Shown: positions 35,981 to 44,615 of the stretch, piece after piece
How positions within the stretch are numbered: the stretch's first letter is position 1
Layout of the letters: every line of letters begins with the position of its first letter
Source of the DNA: Gammaproteobacteria bacterium
Lineage (GTDB): Bacteria; Pseudomonadota; Gammaproteobacteria; Steroidobacterales; Steroidobacteraceae
Direction: 5' to 3'
DNA: 64,000 nucleotides
NCBI GenBank assembly: GCA_025359565.1
Contig: JANYFY010000032.1
Span: 47,319 to 111,318 of the forward strand
The notes under the pieces: model-generated
The model's input: the letters and a program-made list of their open reading frames with translations, nothing else
The model's database searches: none
Told to the model about the DNA's origin: nothing
Position numbers and translations under genes: made by a program

Positions 35981-37526
35981 AAAAATCGACTATGGCTTGT
36001 TTATCCGCGACTGGCAGTGCCTTAAAGTTTTTAACCACCTCGTTGGCCTCGGAAGGCGGATAACAGGTGCTTCCGTCCCCCTCGCATTCGCCCGCCGATG
36101 CAGACGCATGCTGGCTAATGGCCGAGACTAAGTCGCTGGTGCGCCCATCATGCATAAAGAATCGCCGCTGACCGACTCCCCAAAGCGGGGCGGTACGGAA
36201 CATATCCCCGCTGGCAGCGCCTTGAGTAATGCCATCCGCCAAGCTTTTACCCATGTGGTGCAGTAGAACATCGGAAAACAAATTTACTTTTCGATTGGTC
36301 AATGTCGCCGATTCTATCGCAGGCCCCGATTTCATCTGAGGAGTGTGGCATAGCGAACAGCCAATTCCCGAGTCATGTTCGTTAGAACCTCCGAACAGCC
36401 ACTTACCACGCTCAGCGCTGGGTGTTAAAGCGACGGGCATTGGCGGCGCTAATTCGCGCATGAATATCGCGAATGCCAGCCAATCGGGCAATATATGCAA
36501 CGGGTTGTAGAAGCTTTGATTGCGTGAATCGTCTGGATCGGTTCGAGTAACATCGTTAAATTCGTTCTTCTCCGGACCGTTACATTCGGGTGTTTCATCG
36601 GTAGATTGGCCGAACCCATCATTGCTCACGCCCATCTCGACGTTGTAGGCTTCCATCGCGAATATAGTCAAGGACTTGTTTTGCGCTTTCCATCCAAAAC
36701 GCGTAATGGTTCCATCATTGCCGCTTCGATTTGCGATACCTAAGATTCCTAATCGTGAACGTTGCTCAGCCGTCGCTGCGTGACGACTCAAGATTTCGGT
36801 ATCTTGTATCGACTCGATCAAGCCTAAACCGAACAATGGAGTTGGAATTCGAAATCGAACATTGTCCTTACGCAGTTCTTCCTCAAAATCTATCGACGGT
36901 AGGCGCGCGGACGTGCAGCCGCTGAGATGGGTATCGCTTCGTCCGACGATGGTGAACAGTTGATGTACACCCCCATCAGGCGTTCCGTCAGGGTTGCGCA
37001 CGAAACGCGCCTCGCGAATCGGCCCAAATTGTTTGATAAATGAAGGGATTGGATTGTCCGCCCCCTTACGATGAGGAATTAGTCGAAACATCGGATTCTC
37101 AGGCGTACGGTACCGGCTCGGCCCATCCTGCGGATTCGGCACCAAAAATCCTCCGGAGCCACCCACCGCGGGTTGTGAATGGCAAACGGCACATTGATCA
37201 CCGTTGAAACGTGCGCCCAGGCCAGAGGAGTTAGTCTTAGTTGCTAGCGTCGCGCTCTCACCCGTGTCAGCGCCCACGACTACATCGCTGCAATTGTCAC
37301 ACACGGCCTCAAGTTGGTTAAAGCGCCGTTGTCCTTCGGTAAAGAGGTACAGCTGTTCCTTGGTAAGCGGCGCCGTCCGACTTGCTATCGGCCCGCCGGC
37401 TCCTGGGGAGCCCTGCCGTACGCCCGGGTCCTGTTGGGCAAAACTCAAGGTGGAAAATGACGCAGCGACGACTGACAGCCACGCGAGTGGTCGTGAAAAT
37501 TTCAACACTATGCTTCTCCTCGCCAT
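35967..37526 (-). CDS. Di-heme oxidoreductase, cytochrome c family
   Basis: A 519-residue protein with a signal peptide (cleavage near SFAQ, residue 31). Two c-type haem motifs are visible: CAVCH at residues 112-116 and CSLCH at roughly residue 395. The architecture matches the di-haem oxidoreductase (DHOR, thiol-oxidoreductase-like) family rather than classical MauG or CcpA peroxidases. It is expected in the periplasm carrying electrons from an unknown donor. It stands alone: the downstream S8 remnant begins inside its stop codon, which suggests a deletion joined them, but its own end (VDFLRSL) looks natural for the family. Confidence 0.82.
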   Translation of the reverse strand: MARRSIVLKFSRPLAWLSVVAASFSTLSFAQQDPGVRQGSPGAGGPIASRTAPLTKEQLYLFTEGQRRFNQLEAVCDNCSDVVVGADTGESATLATKTNSSGLGARFNGDQCAVCHSQPAVGGSGGFLVPNPQDGPSRYRTPENPMFRLIPHRKGADNPIPSFIKQFGPIREARFVRNPDGTPDGGVHQLFTIVGRSDTHLSGCTSARLPSIDFEEELRKDNVRFRIPTPLFGLGLIESIQDTEILSRHAATAEQRSRLGILGIANRSGNDGTITRFGWKAQNKSLTIFAMEAYNVEMGVSNDGFGQSTDETPECNGPEKNEFNDVTRTDPDDSRNQSFYNPLHILPDWLAFAIFMRELAPPMPVALTPSAERGKWLFGGSNEHDSGIGCSLCHTPQMKSGPAIESATLTNRKVNLFSDVLLHHMGKSLADGITQGAASGDMFRTAPLWGVGQRRFFMHDGRTSDLVSAISQHASASAGECEGDGSTCYPPSEANEVVKNFKALPVADKQAIVDFLRSL

Positions 37527-37707
37527 CCCAAATTAATGTTAAGTCGCAGTAGCTTCGATGCGCGGAACGCGACCCAGATCAGTCTGGCGCCCGGCTAGAA
37601 TGCATTACCGTTATCCATAGATACGGAATTTGACTACCGATCCGGCCATTGGATTTAGAATTCACCGGTTTACGCGGCGAAAGATGACTACTGAGGGGAT
37701 TTTTGTC

Positions 37708-40700
37708 TTACTTTTTTCCGAGCCGTAACGCCAAGTGGCGCAGCGGGGCGCGATATTGCTCGCCAAGAACTTTATGAGCCGCGTGAATCGCGATAGCGTC
37801 GGCGAGCAGGCTGACCGCTCGTTTGCGGTTCCCTAAATCCAAATAACCGTTGGCAAGAGCTACCTTCGCATCCGCCAGCAAGGGGCTTAGCTTCGAATCA
37901 TATAATTGCGCGTCCAATTCAACGGCTCGATTTAACAACGGCAGTGCATCCTTCGCTCTTTTCTCTAGAAGCAGCGCTTTTCCTTCAACGAGCAAAGCAC
38001 GCGACAGATAATGTCGTATAAAAATCTCTTGCAAGCCGTCCGACATCATGGCACGAGTGTACGAAGCTTGAGACGCTGCCTTAACCGCTTGCCCTTGGGA
38101 CAACATTATTTCGGCACGAGTTATAGCCTGTTCTAAAGCGGCCATATAGCTGGAATGCGAACTCCCGTCGGTAGTGCGAAACGCAGCGAATATTCGTTCC
38201 GCCTCGTCGTTCCGTCCCTGCACCAACGCAAGTTGCGTTCGCAAGCGGATATTTTCGTTGACCGAAAGCGATTTATCCCATCCCAGTTGGGTTTCAACGA
38301 CCCCTGCCCGGGCGAGCATTTTTGCGGCGTCCGCATATTGCCCAACTTCTATATATGCCCGAGCGAATACTTCTTGCATCCCAGCGCCTACCCAAGAAGG
38401 AGTGGACGTTTTATTCCGTAGGCTTTGGATCAACTCGAGATCTGCAACGGCCTGCTCGATGCGACCATACATTATTTGGCCGTGCGCTTCCTTGACAATC
38501 AGTAACGCTGGAATCATGGATGAATCGCCACGACCTGCAATCTTCATCGCTACATCACGCGCAGGCAACAAAATTTTCAACGCCTGTTCTAGACGCGAAG
38601 TGATCACGTAGAAATCGCCCAACATACGACTCATTTCGAGTGTATCCAAAGTATTGGGTCCGTAAACAATGCGTGCCGAGTCTACGCTTTGACGCAAACT
38701 AATTTCTGCACCAGCAAAATCAGTCAACTTTGTCTGTGCGTTGCCCAATTGGGCATAGAATCCCGGCAGCAAGCTATTGAGCTTTTCCCCCCTATGCAAG
38801 GCAATCGATACGGCCTCCTCGGCCGCGTCCTTGGCTGCGGCCGGCTCGTCGAGATCGGCTTTAATACCCGCCTTGATCGACAGCGCAAACGCTAAATCGT
38901 GTGAAGGCCCGGCGACACGCAGCAGCCGAATAGCGGTTTGGGCATAGGTCAGCCCTCGGTCCGAATCGCCGCTTGTCCAATAGTGGTAGCCCTGCTGTAC
39001 CGCCAATTGCCCGCGCAGGGTAGAATCCACATCGCGCGATTTATCAATAATCGCCTCAGCCTCCGATAAAGATTTACCAGCCTCTGCGCTGAGATCAGCG
39101 CTATTGTCTACATCTCCTAAATCCACGAGCGCCCGTGCCAAACGCAGATCCGTTACAGCATAAATAGATCGGGCAATCGTCACTCGCGCCCGCGCCAAGT
39201 CTGCCGCGCGATTCTCCAAATCCAAGTTGTGGTACATATTTGCCAGCGTTTTCAGCACGCGCATCTTGGCGGCGGGAGCGTTATGCAGTGAAGCACCAAT
39301 CTTGCTACTCCCGCGATCCAGGAGCTCACGCGCCGTCGTACGTCGCGCCATCTCAGGATTCATTTGATTGGCAGAGTTCGCGTCGAAAAGATCTTCCAAA
39401 AAATCCTGTACTGCCTCCGCCGTTTGAGTCTGTTCTTTTGCGATTCGCGCTTGGTTACTTGCGGCGTTTGCCTGCCAGAGTGCCAGGGCAAGCCCTATCA
39501 ACAGAGCACCCACAACGCAAGCCGCCGAGCTCACCGCTACGCGATTGCGAACCACAAATTTTCTGAACCGATACCACAGTGAGGCTGGCTTTGCCAGCAC
39601 CGCGTGCCCGGATACAAATCGCTCGATGTCCTGGCGGAAAGAATCTACAGTGGCGTAGCGCGCAGTGGGATTCTTATTGATTGCCTGTAGGACGATCGTA
39701 TCGAGATCACCCGTTAGGGTCGACCGGAGCTTCTTCGGCGTCGTTGACCGATGCTGGGCCGCCACTGCGTTTATAGGTGTTTGACTAGGTCGCAGCGGTT
39801 GCGTTGTTAAAATAGCGTTCTCAAGTGCACCGCGCGTTGCCCGCTCGAGATGGTAAGGGCGAGCTCCCGTCAGCAATTCGTAGAGCAGGACACCGAGCGA
39901 ATACACATCGGTGGAAGTGCTCAAAGGCTGGCCACTAATTTGTTCAGGCGATGCATAGTCTGGGGTCAGCGGCTGGCCGCCTAATAGAGTTTCGGCAGAC
40001 GATCCTTCATGAATGAGTTTGGCAATTCCGAAATCCAGTAAAGCTACCTGACCTCCAGACGTTACTAAAATATTGGAGGGTTTCAAGTCCCGATGAATAA
40101 TCAAATGACTGTGCGCATATTGCACGGCCTCAAGAACCTGTAAAAATAAATCAATTCGTGCGCGGATCGATAATTGTTTTTCATCGCAGTGGGCAGCGAT
40201 GGGAATTCCGTCTACATACTCCAAAGCAAGAAACGGCTGGCCATCCTCGGTTACACCAGCGTCATACAGGCGCGCGATATTCGGATGAGTCAACGCTGCG
40301 AGAATATCCCGCTCCCGAGCGAAACGTTGCGTAAATTGTTCGTGGCTTATATTGACATGCGGCAACTTAAGGGCCACCTGGCGCTTGAACTGCGCGTCGG
40401 TCCTTTCAGCTAACCACACGGAGCTCATGCCTCCCTGACCGATCTTGCGGATGAGGCGATACGAACCAACAATCTCGTTCTTGCGAGCGCTCGAATTCGA
40501 CGCCGCCTGCGTCGCAAGGTACGCGACTTGCGTGAATTTTGGGAGGGTATCTAAAAATTCGTCCATCGCTGGACTCGCTGGCTGCAGCAGCAATGCGCGC
40601 AGGCTTGCCTTTAGGTCGAACGGCTGCTCAGGTAAATTGTTGATCCATGCCTCGTGTTCGCTCTCCGACAGTTCCATTGCGGCATCGAGCAATCCCGACA

Positions 40701-40731
40701 TCGTTTGCAACTTGCTCTTGGACAGCGCCAT
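37708..40731 (-). CDS. Membrane Ser/Thr protein kinase with TPR sensor
   Basis: A 1007-residue protein from ATG 40731; the open frame to 40836 would overlap the sigma-factor gene. The cytosolic kinase domain has a glycine loop GQGGMSSVW (98-106), the lysine at 122 (VALKLP), HRDLKPSN (213-220) and DFG (233-235), so it should be active. A single transmembrane helix follows near residues 400-425, then about 550 residues of TPR-like helical repeats outside. It begins 4 bp after the ECF sigma-factor stop. This pairing is common in Xanthomonadales and related groups and suggests kinase control of the sigma factor or a shared envelope signal. Confidence 0.9.
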   Translation of the reverse strand: MALSKSKLQTMSGLLDAAMELSESEHEAWINNLPEQPFDLKASLRALLLQPASPAMDEFLDTLPKFTQVAYLATQAASNSSARKNEIVGSYRLIRKIGQGGMSSVWLAERTDAQFKRQVALKLPHVNISHEQFTQRFARERDILAALTHPNIARLYDAGVTEDGQPFLALEYVDGIPIAAHCDEKQLSIRARIDLFLQVLEAVQYAHSHLIIHRDLKPSNILVTSGGQVALLDFGIAKLIHEGSSAETLLGGQPLTPDYASPEQISGQPLSTSTDVYSLGVLLYELLTGARPYHLERATRGALENAILTTQPLRPSQTPINAVAAQHRSTTPKKLRSTLTGDLDTIVLQAINKNPTARYATVDSFRQDIERFVSGHAVLAKPASLWYRFRKFVVRNRVAVSSAACVVGALLIGLALALWQANAASNQARIAKEQTQTAEAVQDFLEDLFDANSANQMNPEMARRTTARELLDRGSSKIGASLHNAPAAKMRVLKTLANMYHNLDLENRAADLARARVTIARSIYAVTDLRLARALVDLGDVDNSADLSAEAGKSLSEAEAIIDKSRDVDSTLRGQLAVQQGYHYWTSGDSDRGLTYAQTAIRLLRVAGPSHDLAFALSIKAGIKADLDEPAAAKDAAEEAVSIALHRGEKLNSLLPGFYAQLGNAQTKLTDFAGAEISLRQSVDSARIVYGPNTLDTLEMSRMLGDFYVITSRLEQALKILLPARDVAMKIAGRGDSSMIPALLIVKEAHGQIMYGRIEQAVADLELIQSLRNKTSTPSWVGAGMQEVFARAYIEVGQYADAAKMLARAGVVETQLGWDKSLSVNENIRLRTQLALVQGRNDEAERIFAAFRTTDGSSHSSYMAALEQAITRAEIMLSQGQAVKAASQASYTRAMMSDGLQEIFIRHYLSRALLVEGKALLLEKRAKDALPLLNRAVELDAQLYDSKLSPLLADAKVALANGYLDLGNRKRAVSLLADAIAIHAAHKVLGEQYRAPLRHLALRLGKK

Positions 40732-40735
40732 ATCA

Positions 40736-41290
40736 CTATTGTTCCAGGGCAGCTCGTAATAAGAGTCGAGCCTTTTGCCAGTCGCGACGTACCGTACGTT
40801 CTGCCACGCCCAAAAACAAAGCCACCTCTTCGTCACTCATTCCAGCGAAATAACGCAATTCGACCACTTGCACCAGTCGCGGATCAGAGGTCGAAAGATC
40901 AGTGAGTGCCGCGTCAACACGCAAAATTGCCTCCTCCGACAAAGTCGCCTTCTGATCCACTGAGGTATCAAGTGTGACATGAACTGCGTTGCCCCCGTGC
41001 CGCTCCGCTCGGCGCTGTCGCACCAAATCAACAACAACAGAGCGCATGACCCGTGCCGCGTAAGAACGGAAATGCGCGCGACTGGAAACATCCAAACGGC
41101 CCGCCTTTACGAACCGCAAATAGGATTCGTGTACTAAGTCCGTCGTATCTAGCGCGATAACGCGTTGCGTTTTGCTCAATCGCACATGCGCCGCATGATG
41201 CAAATCTTGGTACATGAGTTCCAGAAGGCGGTTCAATGCCGCTTGATTGCCGGTTCCCACCTCTTGAAAGAGGTCGGTCAATTCACCCAT
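40736..41290 (-). CDS. ECF-like RNA polymerase sigma factor (TIGR02999-type)
   Basis: A 184-residue protein with sigma region 2 (LVHESYLRFVKAG; SRAHFRSYAARVMRSVVVDLVRQRRAERHGG) and region 4 (LVQVVELRYFAGMSDEEVALFLGVAERTVRRDWQKARLLL). This variant of ECF sigma factors typically has no classical anti-sigma gene and is encoded directly before a Ser/Thr kinase, as here. It should direct transcription of an unknown regulon in response to the kinase or its TPR ligand. The upstream gap to the DUF4188 gene is 31 bp. Confidence 0.9.
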   Translation of the reverse strand: MGELTDLFQEVGTGNQAALNRLLELMYQDLHHAAHVRLSKTQRVIALDTTDLVHESYLRFVKAGRLDVSSRAHFRSYAARVMRSVVVDLVRQRRAERHGGNAVHVTLDTSVDQKATLSEEAILRVDAALTDLSTSDPRLVQVVELRYFAGMSDEEVALFLGVAERTVRRDWQKARLLLRAALEQ

Positions 41291-41321
41291 AAGCGTTTGT
41301 GTAGATCGAAATAGCCATACG

Positions 41322-41810
41322 CTAGCTCACACCGTCAATAGGCCTATTTTTGACTAATCGATCCGCTGCTGATTGCCGATCAGCGGTGGCGGTTTGCAGT
41401 GCTCCAACCTTCCCCAGACCGAACGGCGGCATGTTGACATAAACGTTTTCATAACTACCGGGGGACACCCCATATGTCTCGTGCCATATGCCGACTGCGC
41501 CATCCGTACCAATACGCTGATTGAAGGCTTTCCATGCGGGCAAATGCTGTGCGTTTTTTTGCGTCGCATACGCTAATAGCTGCTCCAACGAGCGCCAGTA
41601 TTGCACTACTATAATTGTTCGGGAAAACCACGTCTCTGCGTGTAAAAAACCTAATTCGCGATGTTGGTATAGCTCTGAAAGCATTTTTGGCATCGCGGCG
41701 GCCACGGGTAGCCACTTGTGAATTTGCAACGGTTTATTGATACGCATGCCAATGAGGAAAACCACAAATTTTCCATCCAGGGTGGCCGTTAGCCGCTCGT
41801 TTCGTATCAT
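41322..41810 (-). CDS. DUF4188 family protein
   Basis: A 162-residue protein from ATG 41810, preferred over TTG 41816. It matches the DUF4188 family over its whole length (FLIGMRINKPLQIHKWLPV; VVQYWRSLEQLLAYA; WKAFNQRIG; GIWHETYGVSPGSYENVYVNMP). The fold is a dimeric alpha-beta barrel-like one related to small haem- or cofactor-free monooxygenases. Its biochemical role is not known. It is followed by a small membrane protein and lies downstream of neither an obvious regulator nor a pathway gene. Confidence 0.75.
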   Translation of the reverse strand: MIRNERLTATLDGKFVVFLIGMRINKPLQIHKWLPVAAAMPKMLSELYQHRELGFLHAETWFSRTIIVVQYWRSLEQLLAYATQKNAQHLPAWKAFNQRIGTDGAVGIWHETYGVSPGSYENVYVNMPPFGLGKVGALQTATADRQSAADRLVKNRPIDGVS

Positions 41811-41839
41811 AACCAAAATCCTCGTTTACCCAATCCCAC

Positions 41840-42169
41840 TTATTCCAATCCCACTAACGCCAAGCTTAATGCCCCGGTAAAATCCAGATAAGCAAACAAA
41901 GGTATTAACAAAAGTGATAGTACTGCGCACACACGCGTAAGATTTGCCAAAAACTTAGAACGACAGTTTCCCGCACATTGATAGGTGGCGACTGTCACGT
42001 AAATGCTAAAAAGCGTACTGAGAACTATAAAAGCTCGCCGGTTGAATTCGTTACCAGAGTCCAGGTATAGCCCCAACACCGATACGAGAATCGATCCAAA
42101 AATACCGTACAGCCAGAACACCTTGCTGAGCGATGTTTTTCCTTGCAAAGGATCGAGGATAGCGTTCAC
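41840..42169 (-). CDS. Small multi-pass membrane protein of unknown function
   Basis: A 109-residue frame with three hydrophobic segments (VFWLYGIFGSILVSVLGLYL, AFIVLSTLFSIYVTVATYQC, VCAVLSLLLIPLFAYL). A Cys-rich turn (CAGNC) separates the second and third. No family recognised. It is co-oriented with the broken amidohydrolase upstream and the DUF4188 gene downstream. Confidence 0.5.
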   Translation of the reverse strand: MNAILDPLQGKTSLSKVFWLYGIFGSILVSVLGLYLDSGNEFNRRAFIVLSTLFSIYVTVATYQCAGNCRSKFLANLTRVCAVLSLLLIPLFAYLDFTGALSLALVGLE

Positions 42170-42192
42170 AGACTTAAACTCAATAGCCCTTA

Positions 42193-43032
42193 TTAAGGGG
42201 GCGCGAGCGCATTGTCATATACAATTTTACCGCCCACCAGGGTCTGCAACACCTGAGTTTTCGCAATATCCTCCGCTGGAACGGTCAACGGATTGCGGTC
42301 GACTTTATTCATTGCCTTTAACGCAATCACAGCCGCATCGATATTTTGTTGTGCCGTAGGTTTAGGTATGAGCGTTGCGAACACATCAAATGCTGCATCT
42401 TCCAGTAACCCAGTCGGTGCACCCTTCACATCACGCCAAATCTTGCCAGCGATCGGATCCGGGGTAGCGGCAGAAATTTTGGCAATTACCAAAGCACGCG
42501 TGTTGGCGAGCACGGTATGCCCAAACGACGATTTTAAAATGACGGGTCGTTGAGTCTTAAGAACGTCTAGAACCTCGTGGCTGGTCTTCACGCCCGCAGG
42601 AATCATACTTTCTTGAAACCAATTCACCACTTCAAGCCAAGCTTCCGGTCCTTTAAGATTAGGCTTGTCTAGGCAGAGCTGAACTTTACGCTGCAATTCA
42701 GGCACTGTCAGTGACTCATAATTGAGGTCACATTTCAGTAAATCAGTACCGGCCTCCAACGGGTGCATATGCCCATCGATAATACCGGGCATTAAAAAAC
42801 GTCCTTTAAGATCGACTACCTGGGTTTTGGCATCGACATAGGCGTTAAGCCCCGGCTGGTTACCCACATAAATGATTTTTCCCTCACGGATCGCCAACGC
42901 ATCGGCTTGTGGCTTAGCACTGTCGGCAGTAAAAATTACTGCATTTCGGTATACGTGATCAGCCACTACAGCGTTCGCCGCCGATGCAACAAGCAATAAC
43001 GTCCCTGCGAAAAGTTGATACATGGTCAACAT
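42193..43032 (-). pseudogene. YtcJ-type amidohydrolase with large in-frame internal deletion
   Basis: From ATG 43032 (or 43023) the frame has a signal peptide, the beta-sandwich start (NAVIFTADSAKPQADALAIREGKIIYVG) and the metal-binding HxH (MPGIIDGHMHPLEAG). It continues normally to ALKAMN, then jumps near 42303-42310 to VDRNPLTVPAEDIAKTQVLQTLVGGKIVYD, the final segment of the family. Complete relatives are about 550-600 residues; this one is 279. Roughly half the TIM barrel, including the remaining metal ligands and the catalytic Asp, is absent, so it should be inactive even though the reading frame is unbroken. Confidence 0.75.
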
Positions 43033-43040
43033 GGTATCGC

Positions 43041-43101
43041 AAAGACTCACCGACAGACACAAAGACTCAGCGACAGATACTAAAGATTCAGCGATGCGCA
43101 C
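43041..43101. repeat. Imperfect 20-bp tandem repeat, three copies
   Basis: Three units starting AAAGACTCA/AAAGATTCA (43041-43060, 43061-43081, 43082-43101) sit just upstream of the amidohydrolase start and would be translated only if the longer frame were used. Confidence 0.75.
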
Positions 43102-43125
43102 ACGCGAAGCGGCCTCAGCGCGCGC

Positions 43126-43500
43126 TTAGCGGCGTCTGACAATGACCTCAATCTTGCCCCGTGGGCCGATGAACCAGGAACCTAGCATGCTCACGACACT
43201 AACAATCACCGAGGCCCACAATGCGGAGGAAAACCCGGCGACATGCATGCCTGGCACGATAAACGCGACGAGGGCAACCATGCCGGCGTTAACCACCAGC
43301 AAAAATAACCCGAGAGTGACAATAGTCAACGGCAAAGTTAGCAAATAGGCGACGGGGCGTATTGTGGAATTAACTAATCCCAATAGGATACCCGCCAGAA
43401 CAAGAGTCATCGGTGTATCAATGGACACACCCTGCACCCAAACCGTCGCTAACCACAACCCTAGCGCAACGAGCGCCGCCCGAAGCAGAAATCCTGGCAT
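43126..43500 (-). CDS. Phage-holin-like (YvlD-type) membrane protein
   Basis: A 124-residue protein with four hydrophobic helices and the conserved centre GILLGLVNSTIRPVAYLLTLPLTIVTLGLF, typical of the chromosomal phage_holin_4_2 family. Despite the name, members are stable membrane proteins found in most bacteria and not tied to phage lysis; their role is unclear. The gene stands alone, 55 bp upstream of an SRPBCC gene stop. Confidence 0.88.
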   Translation of the reverse strand: MPGFLLRAALVALGLWLATVWVQGVSIDTPMTLVLAGILLGLVNSTIRPVAYLLTLPLTIVTLGLFLLVVNAGMVALVAFIVPGMHVAGFSSALWASVIVSVVSMLGSWFIGPRGKIEVIVRRR

Positions 43501-43554
43501 GAGGCCTCCCTAAAGTATCGCTGTAAGGATATTGCCTACTTGGAGGTTCTTAGC

Positions 43555-44067
43555 TCAATAATCAAGCCCTGGCAGACCTGGATCAGGTTCTGGTTCTGGT
43601 TTTTTAGGCGCCGGCGGTTTTTCTAAAGTAACTTTGATTCGTGACAGCAAACGCTCCCAACTCATTCGATAGTGGGCGTATTGCCGGTCCCAGGCAGACT
43701 CTTCGGGAAATCCAGAGCCCAATAAACGTAGCGAGGTCGTACCCTTGCCATTGCGGACGTCAAAAATGAAATCATCGACGATAGCGGTATCGGTGGGCGG
43801 CATTTTGGGGTTTTTCGAATAAATCAGTCGCAAGCGCCGGTTCACGTCAAATACGTCGATTTGTGATTCCCGTGCGCCCGGACCCGCTTTACCCACTCTA
43901 TAGGCGCCCCCCTGACGAGCGTCCACGGATGCCTCAACACCTGACCAGATACGAATCAATCCCGGATCAATCAATGCTCGCCACACCCTGGCAACGGGCG
44001 CGTTGATTTCAACCAAGTGGGCATAACCTCGGCTGCCCGTGCGAGTGGACTTACGTGCTGAACTCAT
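43555..44067 (-). CDS. SRPBCC/AHSA1-like domain protein with Pro-rich tail
   Basis: A 170-residue protein from ATG 44067. The START/AHSA1-like fold is shown by YAHLVEINAPVARVWRALIDPGLIRIWSG at the start and the helix HYRMSWERLLSRIKVTL at the end. The last 20 residues are proline and acid rich (KKPEPEPDPGLPG), an unusual extension. Such proteins bind hydrophobic ligands or act as co-chaperone-like factors. It is divergent from the MAPEG gene, with 67 bp between the starts. Confidence 0.8.
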   Translation of the reverse strand: MSSARKSTRTGSRGYAHLVEINAPVARVWRALIDPGLIRIWSGVEASVDARQGGAYRVGKAGPGARESQIDVFDVNRRLRLIYSKNPKMPPTDTAIVDDFIFDVRNGKGTTSLRLLGSGFPEESAWDRQYAHYRMSWERLLSRIKVTLEKPPAPKKPEPEPDPGLPGLDY

Positions 44068-44134
44068 TATCGTCAAGCCTACCTAATAAATCGATCGCCA
44101 CATGTTAGAATTTCACGATCATTGAGGAAATCCT

Positions 44135-44518
44135 ATGGCTTATGTTGATATCGTGACGGCGCTCGCAATTTTGCAATTCATTGTCTTTGGTTTTAAGGTC
44201 GGGAGTGCGCGCGTTCGCTACGGAGTTAAAGCGCCAGCCAGTAGTGGCCATGAGATTTTTGACCGTTATTTTCGGGTGCAGCAAAACACCTTAGAACAGC
44301 TGGTGGGATTGCTGGTAGGGCTGTACCTCTTCAGCCGCTACTGGAATCCCGTATGGGCGGCCGCCCTAGGGTTAGTGTATTTAATTGGTCGTGAAGTTTT
44401 TGCTTATACCTATATCAAAGATCCCGCCAAACGCGGCCCAGGGTTCGCGATTACTTTCCTCCCGGTAGTGCTATTGGTGGTGGGGGGATTAGGCGGAGCG
44501 ATTTGGCATTTGATCTAA
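44135..44518 (+). CDS. MAPEG-family membrane protein
   Basis: A 127-residue protein with four hydrophobic helices and the MAPEG centre FRVQQNTLEQLVGLLVGLYLFSRYW followed by LIGREVFAYTY. In eukaryotes MAPEG enzymes use glutathione on lipid electrophiles; bacterial members often detoxify, and their substrates are mostly unknown. The gene ends 8 bp before the TPP riboswitch, so it is not under its control. Confidence 0.85.
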   Translation: MAYVDIVTALAILQFIVFGFKVGSARVRYGVKAPASSGHEIFDRYFRVQQNTLEQLVGLLVGLYLFSRYWNPVWAAALGLVYLIGREVFAYTYIKDPAKRGPGFAITFLPVVLLVVGGLGGAIWHLI

Positions 44519-44525
44519 TTTAACC

Positions 44526-44612
44526 CGCTGGGGTGACCCTTTAAAGGGCCTGAGATGCTGCGTGGCGCGCGGCGAACCCATTGAACCTGATCCGGTTAAT
44601 ACCGGCGGAGGG
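44526..44612 (+). ncRNA. TPP (THI-box) riboswitch
   Basis: The sequence carries the conserved thi-box blocks in order: CTGGGGTG, then GGCCTGAGATG, then ACCCATTGAACCTGATCCGGTTAATACCGGCGGAGGGA. The pyrimidine-sensing CUGAGA and the pyrophosphate-sensing helix are both intact. The 3' strand of P1 overlaps the GGAGGGAG ribosome site of the next gene (ATG 44616), so TPP binding should block translation initiation. It controls a TonB-dependent receptor, not a thiamine synthesis gene. Confidence 0.95.
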
Positions 44613-44615
44613 AGC

